Notes: generated by a model not told the origin, from the sequence alone. Positions 27,296 to 36,033 are shown, counted from the first letter of the stretch. The stretch is 64,000 bases of DNA from Caballeronia sordidicola (GCF_000729995.1 NZ_JNFG01000201.1:248001-312000); one strand, 5' to 3'. A program made the numbers and translations.

Positions 27296-28459
27296 GGCAG
27301 GCTCGGCGGTCGCCGACGCAGTAATCGGCTTCGCCGGTCGCCCGGCTACGTCCGCCGCAGTCACTGCGCTTGTAATCTGCGACCTGACGGCTTCCAAATT
27401 CGCGGCGCTCGCGGGCTTGGACAGCACGGCTGCCGGAATCACGCTGCTTGCCGGCTTGGAGCCAGAGGCCGCAGCAGGAATCACGGTGCTTGCCGCCTTC
27501 GACCCGACGGCCGCAGGAATCGTTGAGCTGGCCGGCTGCGATTCATCCACGGCAGTCCGCCCGCCGTCAGCAAAGAACGTTTGTTCAGCGGCCTTGTTCA
27601 ACACCAGGATGCTGATGCGCCGGTTGGTCGGTTCGTCGGCGACTGCCTTGTTGAGCGGCAATACATCGGCCAGTCCGCGCACTTGCAGGATCTTGCCTTC
27701 ATTCATCCCGCCTGCTATCAACGCGCGGCGTGCAGCGTTTGCCCGTTCGCTCGACAACTCCCAGTTCGAATAACCTGCCTGACCGCCCGAGTACGGCACG
27801 GCGTCCGTGTGTCCGGCGATCGACACGCGGTTATCCACGTCGTTCAGCGAGGAGCCGATCTGCTCGAGGATGGTCACCACGTACGATTCCAGCTTCGCGC
27901 TGCCTGAAGGGAACATCGGCCGCTTGAGTGAGTCGACGATCTCGATGCGCAACCCTTCGCTCGTGATGTCAATGCGAATCTGATCCTTGTACGCGGCAAG
28001 CGCCGGCGTGCGTTCGATCAATGCGCTGAGCTTCTGCTTGAGTTGCTTCAGGCGCTGTGCGTCGTCCTTCGCGGCCGCTTCCGCGGCCGCGCGCACGGTC
28101 GTCTTCGGCAGCGGCTGGGTCTGGCTCTTGGTCGCCTCTCCCGGACGTGAACTGGAGAGATCGCGTCCGCCGCCTTGGATCACACTCGAGCGTGCGGCGC
28201 CGCTGCCGTCCTTGCCGCCGAAGACCGTCGACAGTGGCGCGTTGAAATAGTCTTCAATCCCCTGCTTGTCGTACTTCGAGGTCGAGCCGAGCAGCCACAT
28301 GAGCAGGAAGAACGCCATCATGGCCGTGACGAAGTCCGCGTAGGCAATCTTCCATGCGCCGCCATGATGGCCGCCGTGTCCGGATTTCTTCTTGCGTTTC
28401 ACTACAACGGTCGGCGAAAGCACCGACTGCATGGGGTCGCGAGAGGAGTTGTCAGCCAT
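27284..28459 (-). CDS. motB: flagellar motor stator protein MotB
   Basis: A 391-residue stator subunit. A basic N-terminal segment precedes the single membrane helix holding the proton-carrying aspartate (YADFVTAMMAFFLLMW, about D42). The OmpA-like peptidoglycan-binding domain lies at about residues 170-290 (AGHTDAVPYSG, NWELSSERANAARR, NRRISILV). The C-terminal 90 residues are an unusual low-complexity tail built from repeats of the type PASSTIPAAV / AASTVIPAAA / PASSVIPAAV, beyond the normal end of MotB. It lies 69 bases after motA in the same operon. Confidence 0.95.
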   Translation of the reverse strand: MADNSSRDPMQSVLSPTVVVKRKKKSGHGGHHGGAWKIAYADFVTAMMAFFLLMWLLGSTSKYDKQGIEDYFNAPLSTVFGGKDGSGAARSSVIQGGGRDLSSSRPGEATKSQTQPLPKTTVRAAAEAAAKDDAQRLKQLKQKLSALIERTPALAAYKDQIRIDITSEGLRIEIVDSLKRPMFPSGSAKLESYVVTILEQIGSSLNDVDNRVSIAGHTDAVPYSGGQAGYSNWELSSERANAARRALIAGGMNEGKILQVRGLADVLPLNKAVADEPTNRRISILVLNKAAEQTFFADGGRTAVDESQPASSTIPAAVGSKAASTVIPAAASGSKPASSVIPAAVLSKPASAANLEAVRSQITSAVTAADVAGRPAKPITASATAEPASKS

Positions 28460-28528
28460 GAGCGAACCTCTTGATGATCTGCACGATCTGCGTGGTGCGG
28501 GTGAAGCGCGCCGGGCGCGACAGGCTCG

Positions 28529-29398
28529 TCATGCTGATTTCGTTTGCTTGGTGGCCCGGACGGCGTCGTCGAGTTCCTTGAAGGTCGGACGATCCGCGGT
28601 GAACAACACCTTGCGCCCGAACTCGACAGCAATCGCCGGTGCGTAGCCGTTCATCGACGCGAGCAGTACGGACTTCACGCACTGGAATGGCTTGGCTTCG
28701 GCCTGTCCTTTTGCAGCCAGCAGATCGGCCAGCGGCCCGAAGAAACCATACGAGAGCAGGATGCCGAGGAACGTGCCGACCAGCGCGCCTGCGATCATTT
28801 CGCCGAGAATTGCTGGCGCTGCACCCACCGAGCCCATCGTATGCACGACACCCATTACGGCCGCGACAATACCGAACGCGGGCAGGCCGTCGGCCATCTT
28901 CTGGATTGCGCCGCCTGCCAACGATGTCTCCGCGTGATGCGTCTCGAGTTCTTCGTCCATCAGGTCCTGCATCTCGAGCGCATTGATGTTGCCGCTCGAC
29001 ATCATGCGCAAGTAGTCGACGATGAATTCCAGCAGATGATGATCGTTCAGCACGTGTTCGTACTTCTTGAACGTAGGGCTGTTCTCCGGCGCTTCCACGT
29101 CGACCTCGAGCGCCATCATGCCTTCCTTGCGGGCCTTCTGAAGCAGCTCGTACAGCAGCGCGATGAGCTGCACGTACTTTTCCTTCGAGTAGCCTCCCGA
29201 CTTGAACGCGCTCGGGATGACCTTGAGGGTCTTCTTGAGCGTCGTCACCGGATTGGATACGACAAACGCACCCATGGCCGCGCCAAAGATGCACAACAAC
29301 TCGAAGGGCTGGAACAGCGCGGCCAGATGACCGCCTACGCCCAGGAAACTGCCGATCACCGACCCGATGACCACGACCCAGCCAATGACAACAAACAT
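28529..29398 (-). CDS. motA: flagellar motor stator protein MotA
   Basis: A 289-residue protein with the four-helix topology of MotA: FVVIGWVVVIGSVIGSFLGVGG and FELLCIFGAAMGAFVVSNP at the N-terminus, a large cytoplasmic loop with the charged stretch needed for torque, and two helices near residues 170-225 (FGIVAAVMGVVHTMGS, ALVGTFLGILLSYGFFGP). The start at 29398 has GGAGAGC upstream; an in-frame extension to 29461 would cover the sigma-28 promoter and is rejected. It is first in the motAB operon; no chemotaxis gene follows. Confidence 0.96.
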   Translation of the reverse strand: MFVVIGWVVVIGSVIGSFLGVGGHLAALFQPFELLCIFGAAMGAFVVSNPVTTLKKTLKVIPSAFKSGGYSKEKYVQLIALLYELLQKARKEGMMALEVDVEAPENSPTFKKYEHVLNDHHLLEFIVDYLRMMSSGNINALEMQDLMDEELETHHAETSLAGGAIQKMADGLPAFGIVAAVMGVVHTMGSVGAAPAILGEMIAGALVGTFLGILLSYGFFGPLADLLAAKGQAEAKPFQCVKSVLLASMNGYAPAIAVEFGRKVLFTADRPTFKELDDAVRATKQTKSA

Positions 29399-29451
29399 GC
29401 TCTCTCCGCTTGATTTTGTTGGGCTTCGTTTGAATAAAGCTGTCCTAGACC

Positions 29452-29478
29452 TTAACGGCAAGCGGGGCGGCAGATTTA
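29452..29478 (-). promoter_or_regulatory. sigma-28 (FliA) promoter for motAB
   Basis: Read on the minus strand: TAAA, a 15-base spacer, then GCCGTTAA. The consensus is TAAA-N15-GCCGATAA, so spacing is exact and 11 of 12 consensus bases match. It lies about 54 bases before the motA ATG. Confidence 0.85.
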
Positions 29479-29737
29479 GGGTAGGACGAAGGTATCTTTT
29501 CTCCTGAGGCTTACTTAAGACGGCAAAAGTTACTTTGGCAGAGATTGTTGCGAGGATCGAAGCGATGTGATTTATTGAAGGGGGCTACGAGAATTAGCTG
29601 GTTCGAAGGCCATCCGCATAACGGCTGAAGACAGCCTTGCCGGTTAATCATCAGATGATTCACAAGGAGCGAACAGCGCGGGGAACGTTTTATGCGTGCC
29701 CTAGCCCGACCTCCATTACTACAGGCGAACCCTGGCG

Positions 29738-30010
29738 ATGATTCAAACTTTCGAGCAAACCATCGATGGCAAGTCGGAGCAGTTCTGCGCAACCATCGCA
29801 GACGGCGGCAGTCCGCAACGCGTCATCATCAGCCGGGCGGATTCGGCAAAGTCGCTGGTGATTGTCGAGGCTTCAGGGATCATCGGCGCGATCAAAGCTG
29901 AGATCGAAGCGCCGGAAACGTTTGTCGCTGAAGCCGTGCGCAAGGCACAGCAGGAAGGGTTGATTGAACGAGCGCTTGCATCGGGCGAAATCCTGACAAC
30001 GACCCTTTGA
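29738..30010 (+). CDS. small conserved-looking hypothetical protein, 90 aa
   Basis: Not recognised. The 90-residue product has alternating strands in its first half (TIDGKSEQFCATIADGG, QRVIISR, SLVIVEASG) and two helices in the second (PETFVAEAVRKAQQEGLIERALAS). Composition and codon use look genuine, and a bidirectional terminator follows within 50 bases. It is divergent from motAB. No function is proposed. Confidence 0.6.
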   Translation: MIQTFEQTIDGKSEQFCATIADGGSPQRVIISRADSAKSLVIVEASGIIGAIKAEIEAPETFVAEAVRKAQQEGLIERALASGEILTTTL

Positions 30011-30053
30011 TTTGCGCTTCATCGGCCAGAAAAGGCCAGAAAACCCAGCCCGA

Positions 30054-30090
30054 AAAAATGCCCGCCTGCTAAACACCGGCGGGCATTTTT
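30054..30090. terminator. bidirectional terminator
   Basis: Thirteen-base arms AAAAATGCCCGCC and GGCGGGCATTTTT around an 11-base loop, with T runs on both strands. It serves the gene ending at 30010 and the opposing small gene ending at 30113. Confidence 0.9.
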
Positions 30091-30112
30091 CTGCTGATCC
30101 GGGAGTGCAAAA

Positions 30113-30283
30113 TCAAAGACGCGGCGTACCGTTGTTCGGATCTGCAGGCACCAGCGGTGTCGCTGAATCCGGACCATCGGGGGAGTCGGGATCGTCCGGA
30201 GGCGGCGGCAAGTCGGGATCGAGCAGCTCATCGGGATCGGGTTCAATCGGCAGGTAGGTGGGGTCCGGCGGCGGCGTGGACAT
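30113..30283 (-). CDS. small proline/aspartate-rich protein, 56 aa
   Basis: A 56-residue acidic protein made almost wholly of P, D, E and L (MSTPPPDPTYLPIEPDPDEL, then PPPPDDPDSPDGPD). The ATG at 30283 follows GAGGAAC; the longer frame upstream has shadow-like composition. It has no fold that I can predict and is probably disordered. A bidirectional terminator lies just after the stop, which supports a real gene. Confidence 0.55.
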   Translation of the reverse strand: MSTPPPDPTYLPIEPDPDELLDPDLPPPPDDPDSPDGPDSATPLVPADPNNGTPRL

Positions 30284-30401
30284 GTCCTGTTCCTCACTAG
30301 CGGTCGGCGGACCGCGCGTTGCACGAGAAGTGCGTGTATCAAACGAGATCAAACGAGACGCAACGAGCGTTCCCGGCGCCCTTAGCGTGCTTGCGTCACG
30401 C

Positions 30402-31880
30402 TCAGTGGCGCGCCCCCGTGCCACATTTAACCGCGCATTTAACCGATATGGCCTCCGGTGCTGCATCGTCCTTTGCACGCTTGCTCTCGACCGCCCGCCA
30501 CGCGAGGACGGCGGCGAATAGCAACAACGCCACTGATACCCCCGCCGACGCCTTTACACCTATCACGATCTGCGCGCTTTCCGCCATGGCTGAGTGACTC
30601 GCCAGCGCGCCGAACGCGGCGACGCCTATCGCGCCGCCTGCTTGCCGCGCGGTGTTCAGCACAGCCGACGCCGTGCCTGCCCGATCCGGCGCAACCGTGC
30701 CCAACACGGCGGTTGTCATCGCGGGAACGGCGAGGCCCATGCCCGTCGGAATCAGCAAGAAGGGCAGCAGCAATGCAAGCACGGGCGTAGACGCATTGAC
30801 GAAAAGAAGCGCGGCGAAACCGGCTGCATCGATCAATGCGCCAACAATCATCGGCAAGCGCGAGCCGAAGCGCGCGACGACTACGCCACTCGCGAGATTC
30901 GACAACAGGAACCCCCCGGTGAGCGGCAGGAACGCGAGCCCGGCTTCCAAAGGGCTATGGCCAAGCACGCGCTGCAGGTACAGGCTCAGCACGAACACCA
31001 TGCCGTAATACGTGAGGTTCACGCAGATGCCGAACACCGTGGCCGAATTAAACGTGCGGTCCCGAAACAACGCGGGAGGCAGCATGGGGGCTGATGCGCG
31101 CCGTTCGACCAGCACAAGCGCCACGGCCGCGAGCAGGGCCACGGCAATTCCGCCGATCACCAGCGGGTGCGCGAGGCCCAACGGCCGGAGTTCGATCATC
31201 GCGCCGACGAAGCCGGTCAGCGCAACGGTCGCGAGGATTTGCCCGGGCAAGTCGATACCGCGCGCTTGCACTTGTTGTTCCGGTTTTTTATCGGCGATCC
31301 ACACATAGGTCGCCACGATGCCGGCGACGCATAGCGGCACGTTGACCCAGAAAATGCTGCGCCAGCCGAACGCGGCGATCAGCAGGCCGCCTACGATCGG
31401 GCCTGCGGCAATCGACACTCCGCCCGCCGCCGTCCACAAGCCCACGGCACGCGCACGCAGCCCGTCGTCGTGACCGCAAGCCTGGTTGAGCAGTACCAGG
31501 GAGTTGGGCAGCATGGCGGCGGCGCCTATGCCCTGCAATGCCCGTGCAGCGACCAGTTGGGTCGCGTCCATCGCAAATCCGCAAGCGGCCGAAGCCACCC
31601 CGAACAGCATCAGGCCCGCGACGAACAAACGGCGTGCGCCGAAACGGTCGCCTAGCACGCCTGCCGAGAGCATCAGCGCGGCGAAGGCGAGCGCGTAAGC
31701 GTCCACGGTCCACTGCAGGCCCGCCACGCTCGCGTGCAGGTCGCGTCCGATGCTGGCGAGCGCCACGTTGACGATCGTGACATCGAGTTGGGAGACCACG
31801 AAACCCATGCTGGCCGTGGTGACGATCAGCGCCTGGCGTGTGCTCAGCCCGGCGCGTGCGGAGGAAAGGTTCGAGTTCAT
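30402..31880 (-). CDS. MFS drug efflux transporter (DHA2 family, 14 helices)
   Basis: A 492-residue EmrB/QacA-type multidrug exporter. The first helix carries the DHA2 motif SQLDVTIVNVALASIGRDL, then AGVLGDRFGARRLFVAG (motif A) and ARALQGIGAAAMLPNSL with AAGGVSIAAGPIVGGLL (motif C) follow. The ATG at 31880 starts MNSNLSSARAG and is the natural start; an upstream extension has shadow composition. No membrane-fusion partner or adjacent regulator is obvious, so it may work alone in the inner membrane. Confidence 0.9.
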   Translation of the reverse strand: MNSNLSSARAGLSTRQALIVTTASMGFVVSQLDVTIVNVALASIGRDLHASVAGLQWTVDAYALAFAALMLSAGVLGDRFGARRLFVAGLMLFGVASAACGFAMDATQLVAARALQGIGAAAMLPNSLVLLNQACGHDDGLRARAVGLWTAAGGVSIAAGPIVGGLLIAAFGWRSIFWVNVPLCVAGIVATYVWIADKKPEQQVQARGIDLPGQILATVALTGFVGAMIELRPLGLAHPLVIGGIAVALLAAVALVLVERRASAPMLPPALFRDRTFNSATVFGICVNLTYYGMVFVLSLYLQRVLGHSPLEAGLAFLPLTGGFLLSNLASGVVVARFGSRLPMIVGALIDAAGFAALLFVNASTPVLALLLPFLLIPTGMGLAVPAMTTAVLGTVAPDRAGTASAVLNTARQAGGAIGVAAFGALASHSAMAESAQIVIGVKASAGVSVALLLFAAVLAWRAVESKRAKDDAAPEAISVKCAVKCGTGARH

Positions 31881-32261
31881 GAAGACCAGCTTATCGAAGC
31901 GCAGCGTCCGACGTTTCCGTGGTTCGTGAAATATGCATGCAAGACTTTTCGCGAGTGTGCGTGTCCTTGCGCACCCATTTAAAACCACGTGGCATAGCGT
32001 TCAGGCAGCACCTGTCTGAAAGGTCGGACGCTGTTACCTATCGGCACAAACAGTGACTTCGCAAGACATATTGAAAGCATTTGTGACCGACTTGTCGCCG
32101 TAATTAAGAGTTTTCCGATGGATCAACCCGTTACCGCTGCGCAGAATTCGCGCATCTAAAGCGGTCTCGTGGAGCGTCATGAGACCTTCTTTGGTGGCTT
32201 CAATAACGTTGTTTCAGCACGTCTCGAAGTCACCGTTTGCAGGTTCACCGGTCCTGTCATC
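31881..32261. other. intergenic region, divergent MFS and OmpR-type genes
   Basis: A 380-base gap with the promoters of both divergent genes. The frame of the downstream regulator is open back to 32169 but carries no receiver sequence before 32262. No clear operator was found. Confidence 0.35.
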
Positions 32262-32990
32262 ATGCGCATCGCAGTTCTTCAATCCGATCCCCAGCACCGC
32301 TTCGTCGTCTGCGCAATCATCGAGCGGCTCAACCATGTCTGCGTTCCTTTCAGCGACGGTTTGTCGATGTCGAAAGCACTGTCCCGTTCCACGGTCGACA
32401 TGCTGATTCTCGACTGGAATTCCGCCGGTTTGTCCGGGCTCGATTTGCTGAAATCGATGCGCTCGGGCATCGGCGAGCGCGTGCCCGTGATGTTCGCCAC
32501 GGCGCATGGCGGCGAGAGCAACATAGTGCGTGCGCTGACCGCGGGTGCGGACGACTTCGTCACGCATCCCGTGCGTTCCGCCGAGTTCGGTGCACGCGTG
32601 CAAGCACTGCTCAGGCGCGCCTATCCGGCAAAAACCGCCGCTATCACGGAGCTGGGCCCGTATCGCTTTGATTCACGCCAGCAAACCGTCACCGTATGGG
32701 GCAAACCCGTGCAACTGAGCGGCACGCAATTCCGGCTGGCGTTGCTGTTCTTCTCGAACATCGGGCGGGTGTTGTCTCGCGATCATATTTTCGCCATGGT
32801 CTGGGGACGCGAGTTTCGCGAGTCCACGCGAACCATCGACAGCCATGTTTCGCGCTTGAGGCTTGCACTGATGATCGAGCCGATCAATCACTTCCGCTTG
32901 CAGCCGGTGTACAAGAGCGGCTATCGGCTATTGCATCTTTATGGCGACACCGTCGAGGAATCGCGCGCGTGTGAGGAAACCACGGTTTGA
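32262..32990 (+). CDS. orphan OmpR-type response regulator with degenerate receiver
   Basis: A 242-residue regulator with an N-terminal receiver (1-115) and a C-terminal OmpR/PhoB winged helix (about 130-228, ending TIDSHVSRLRLAL and PVYKSGYRL). The phosphoacceptor aspartate is present (LILDWNSAG, D51) and so is the switch threonine (T80). However, the invariant lysine of the receiver is replaced by histidine (FVTHPV, H102), and the usual acidic pair at the N-terminus is reduced to LQSDP. Phosphorylation may therefore be impaired or absent. No kinase is adjacent. The ATG at 32262 is used because the frame upstream does not match the family. Confidence 0.85.
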   Translation: MRIAVLQSDPQHRFVVCAIIERLNHVCVPFSDGLSMSKALSRSTVDMLILDWNSAGLSGLDLLKSMRSGIGERVPVMFATAHGGESNIVRALTAGADDFVTHPVRSAEFGARVQALLRRAYPAKTAAITELGPYRFDSRQQTVTVWGKPVQLSGTQFRLALLFFSNIGRVLSRDHIFAMVWGREFRESTRTIDSHVSRLRLALMIEPINHFRLQPVYKSGYRLLHLYGDTVEESRACEETTV

Positions 32991-33011
32991 GGCATGCGTG
33001 GCGTCCAGGTT

Positions 33012-33039
33012 AAAAAAACCGTCGCGAGACGGTTTTTTT
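33012..33039. terminator. bidirectional terminator
   Basis: Perfect 12-base arms AAAAAAACCGTC and GACGGTTTTTTT with a GCGA loop, between the regulator gene (+) and the convergent transporter gene (-). Confidence 0.95.
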
Positions 33040-33062
33040 ATGCGCACCGTCAGCCGTTTCCG

Positions 33063-34892
33063 TCAAACAGACCAGATCGTCAATTTGCCGATGTCCACCG
33101 AGAACCGATGGGATGTGCCGGTCCTCAGGCGAGCGTCATCGCTGGGAATATCAAATATCACACCGGAGATTCTTAGCCGTGCGTATCGATCTCCGCGCCG
33201 CAATTCGATCCCGTCAACCGTGCCCTGGAACGCACCTTCGTCAGACGGCGTGATAGCAAGCGCAGGCAGCCGCCACATGACAGTTTGTCCCGCAGGGATG
33301 GCAGTATGACCCGCCATGTCAAGGCGTAACTCGCCGCCAAGCTCGATCCGGTTCGCCTGGATCAAGCGGCCTTGCCCGACATTGTGAAGCCCAAGCAATT
33401 CCGCCACGCGCAGTGAAGCGGGGCGCTCGAAGACATCGCTCACCGGTCCTGCCTGAAGCACACGGCCGTGCTCGATCAGCAATACTTCGTCGGCGAGCAG
33501 CGCGGCTTCATCGGGATCATGGGTGACGATCACCGTGACCGCCGATATCTCCCGTTGCAGTGCGCGCAACGATTGCTGCAGACGGCGGCGGCGTGGGGTA
33601 TCGAGTGCGGCGAAGGGTTCGTCGAAGAGCAGCAACTGGCTATGCTGCGTGAGCGCGCGAGCCAGCGCCACGCGCTGCCGCTGACCGAATGAAAGTTCAT
33701 GGGGCAAGCGGGCTAGCAGCGTCGAGAGGCCGAGTTGATCGACCCATTGCCGCGCGCTCGCGGCATCCGCGCTTAGCGGAAACGCTAGTTGCTGCGCGAC
33801 CGTCATGTGCGGGAAAAGACCGTAGTCTTGCGGCATATAACCGATCCTGCGCTCTTCGGGCGGCAGGGCATCGAGAGGAGTTGTACCTAGCGTTACGGTA
33901 GCCGTCTGCCCGGCTTCAAGGCCCGCGATCAGGCGCAACGTCATCGATTTGCCCGACCCCGACGTGCCGATGATCGCAAGGCGCCGTGTCCGCGGCGCCC
34001 ATTCAATGTCGAGATCAAAGCTGCCAAGCCGCTTTTTCAGCACGATGCTCAGGCGGCGATCGTCGTCATCCAGCATCGGATGTGCGGGGACGTTGTCGTC
34101 AGCATCATCGCCATTGACGAGTTCCTGGCTCAACGAAGCGCGGCCTTGGCGGCTGTAGATGGACAACGCTGCACACGCCACGGCAATGGCAAGCGTAGGC
34201 AACAGCAAAGGCATCATCGCCGGCAAGCCCTGGCCGCCGAACACGACATACGTATAAACCGGCAGCGAATACGGGTGATAGGCGACCATCACGGTCGCGC
34301 CGAATTCACCGAATGCGCGCAGCCAAGCCAGCGCCAGGCCGGCGCTGATTGCAGGCCATGCAACCGGCAGCGTGACGCGAAAGAAGCGGCTGCCTGCACG
34401 ATGTCCCAGCGTGGCGGCCACGTCCTCGAACATGGGGTCCACCGCTGCAAATGCGGAGCGCGCCGCGATGATCAGGAATGGTGCCGCGACAAACGTTTCA
34501 GCCAGCACGATGCCGGTGAACGAGTCGGTCAGCGCGCCGCCCGTCAGTTGTCCGACCCAGCTATAGGGGCCGAGAAGAAACAGCAGCAGGACGCCGCTGG
34601 TGAGCGGCGGCAAGGCGAGCGGCAATTGCACGATAAAACCGAGCAGCGCTGCCTTGCGCGAATTTGACCGGGCAAGCAGATAACCCAGCGGCACGCCACC
34701 CAACAGAATGACGAGCGACGCGACACTCGCGCTGCCCGCCGATACGGCCACCGCCGACAGCGTGCTCGTCCAGTCCACGCCGTGCCAGTCCGCCGCGCCT
34801 ACCTGCGGGATGCTCGCAAGGAAGGGCGCGCACAAATAGACTGCGAGCAGCGCCGCTAGCCACCACAGCGGTTGCGCAGCGGTGCGTTTCAT
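33063..34892 (-). CDS. fused permease-ATPase of a molybdate/tungstate-type ABC transporter
   Basis: One 609-residue chain carries both the membrane and the ATPase parts. Residues about 8-245 form a ModB/CysT-like permease with the EAA loop (ATLGHRAGSRFFRVTLPVAWP, about 160-180). Residues about 280-500 form the ATPase: Walker A GTSGSGKS (309-316), signature LSFGQRQRVALARAL, Walker B LLLFDEPFAALD. A C-terminal ~75 residues have the look of a TOBE/regulatory domain. ModB and ModC are normally separate proteins. It overlaps the binding-protein gene by four bases. A ModE-type site precedes the operon, and a ModG and a ModE-like gene are close by, so molybdate or tungstate is the likely cargo; sulfate cannot be excluded from the chain alone. 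Confidence 0.88.
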   Translation of the reverse strand: MKRTAAQPLWWLAALLAVYLCAPFLASIPQVGAADWHGVDWTSTLSAVAVSAGSASVASLVILLGGVPLGYLLARSNSRKAALLGFIVQLPLALPPLTSGVLLLFLLGPYSWVGQLTGGALTDSFTGIVLAETFVAAPFLIIAARSAFAAVDPMFEDVAATLGHRAGSRFFRVTLPVAWPAISAGLALAWLRAFGEFGATVMVAYHPYSLPVYTYVVFGGQGLPAMMPLLLPTLAIAVACAALSIYSRQGRASLSQELVNGDDADDNVPAHPMLDDDDRRLSIVLKKRLGSFDLDIEWAPRTRRLAIIGTSGSGKSMTLRLIAGLEAGQTATVTLGTTPLDALPPEERRIGYMPQDYGLFPHMTVAQQLAFPLSADAASARQWVDQLGLSTLLARLPHELSFGQRQRVALARALTQHSQLLLFDEPFAALDTPRRRRLQQSLRALQREISAVTVIVTHDPDEAALLADEVLLIEHGRVLQAGPVSDVFERPASLRVAELLGLHNVGQGRLIQANRIELGGELRLDMAGHTAIPAGQTVMWRLPALAITPSDEGAFQGTVDGIELRRGDRYARLRISGVIFDIPSDDARLRTGTSHRFSVDIGKLTIWSV

Positions 34893-35764
34893 TGCGTAGC
34901 GTCGATCACAGCCTGGACGGACGGCGGCATGGCCTGGGTGTTACCGGTGATCGCGGGTTTGATCACGTCGACACCATGTTCCTTAAGCAGCTCGCGGCCC
35001 TTCGCGCTGAGCAGGAAGTCGACGAAGCGCGTAGCACCCGCGGAGTTCGGCGCATCGCCAAGAATGGTGAGCGTATAGCTTGCCTTGGCTTGCAATTCGG
35101 GTGCGGGACGAATGGAGGGGATCTTCAGGTCCGAAGTCTCGGTCGAATAGAAGAAACCGGCGTCGAGTTGCCCGGATTGCAAACGTCCGACAAGGGTTTC
35201 TTCAGGCAGGACCTGATCGGGATTCTCGGCTGCGCCCAACGTCTTTTCGACTAGGTCCGGCTGGTGATAAAGATCGGCGGCCTTGGTCACCATTTCGACG
35301 GTGAACGCGCCCTTGGGGTCCAGTTTCGGATCGGTCCGGCCGATGCGAATACCCGGTTCCTGCAAGACCTTGTCCCAGCGCTTCGTCTTGAAGTCGCCGG
35401 CAAATTTACTGCGCGGGTTATAGCCGATCATCAGCGGTGATTCGGCGAACGTCACATACCATGACACGTGGTCCCCATTGGCCGCACCCATCAAGCTCGT
35501 GTTGACCTTTGGGCTCGCGCTGATGAACACGTCGCCGCGACGCAGCTTGCCCTTGATCTCGTTGGCGATCTTGTTCGAACCGGCCGCGTAACCCTGGAAG
35601 TGCAGACCCGTTTCTTTTTCAAAAGCGGGGCCAACGCTGCGCTCCATCAAATTGACGAGCGACCCGGCATACAGCACGTTGACCGCATTTTCATCCGCCA
35701 CGGCGGCATGGCTCAAGAGCGCGCTGGCCATGACCACAACCGACACCATCACCTTACGGATCAT
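34889..35764 (-). CDS. molybdate/tungstate-type periplasmic binding protein
   Basis: A 291-residue periplasmic binding protein with a signal peptide (about 1-23, cut near AAVA). VLYAGSLVNLMERSVGPAFEK opens the oxyanion-binding fold, with YAAGSNKIANEI, GDVFISASP and the later YSTETSDLKIPSI typical of the WtpA/ModA cluster. The ATG at 35764 has GGAG seven bases upstream; a GTG four codons earlier is less likely. First gene of a two-gene operon, with a candidate ModE operator 36 bases upstream. Confidence 0.85.
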   Translation of the reverse strand: MIRKVMVSVVVMASALLSHAAVADENAVNVLYAGSLVNLMERSVGPAFEKETGLHFQGYAAGSNKIANEIKGKLRRGDVFISASPKVNTSLMGAANGDHVSWYVTFAESPLMIGYNPRSKFAGDFKTKRWDKVLQEPGIRIGRTDPKLDPKGAFTVEMVTKAADLYHQPDLVEKTLGAAENPDQVLPEETLVGRLQSGQLDAGFFYSTETSDLKIPSIRPAPELQAKASYTLTILGDAPNSAGATRFVDFLLSAKGRELLKEHGVDVIKPAITGNTQAMPPSVQAVIDATQ

Positions 35765-35799
35765 CTGATTCTCCACGTTGATTCCACATTGATAAAGGG

Positions 35800-35823
35800 C
35801 GTAATAAAGGCCGCTATATTACG
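35800..35823. promoter_or_regulatory. candidate ModE operator 1 (oxyanion transporter operon)
   Basis: CGTAATAA-N8-ATATTACG, one of four sites of identical geometry in this island. Shifted one base outward, the arms GCGTAATA and TATTACGC are exactly complementary. The site lies 36-59 bases upstream of the binding-protein ATG, placed to block its promoter. Confidence 0.7.
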
Positions 35824-35963
35824 CTGAGACTCAACGTGTCCGCTAACGCCATCGACATGCATCGACATGTTTCCCCGGCTATTCGTCTCAAGTGGTCAGC
35901 ATGGTGCGGTTACACTTGTGGCCTGCCTGCAATGCAGGTGACCCTAGCAAACGTGCGTCCTGA

Positions 35964-35996
35964 GATCAGGGTAGATCGGGGTAGATCGGGGTGATC
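35964..35996. repeat. short tandem repeat with GATC units
   Basis: Two exact copies of GTAGATCGGG in tandem (35971-35990), flanked by GATCAGG and GTGATCA partial copies, 40-70 bases before the ModG-like gene. Function unknown. Confidence 0.7.
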
Positions 35997-36033
35997 AACG
36001 CCTTCGAAGGACGCCGCAACCGGAGATGAGAAC

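Noticed and set aside
30402-30521. plus-strand frames opposite the MFS exporter's C-terminus as small genes
   Set aside because: They are antisense to a good transporter frame and have shadow composition.
35777-36033. molybdenum-cofactor riboswitch between the transporter and modG genes
   Set aside because: The region holds a ModE-type palindrome and short tandem repeats, but I could not see the multi-stem architecture expected for a Moco riboswitch.
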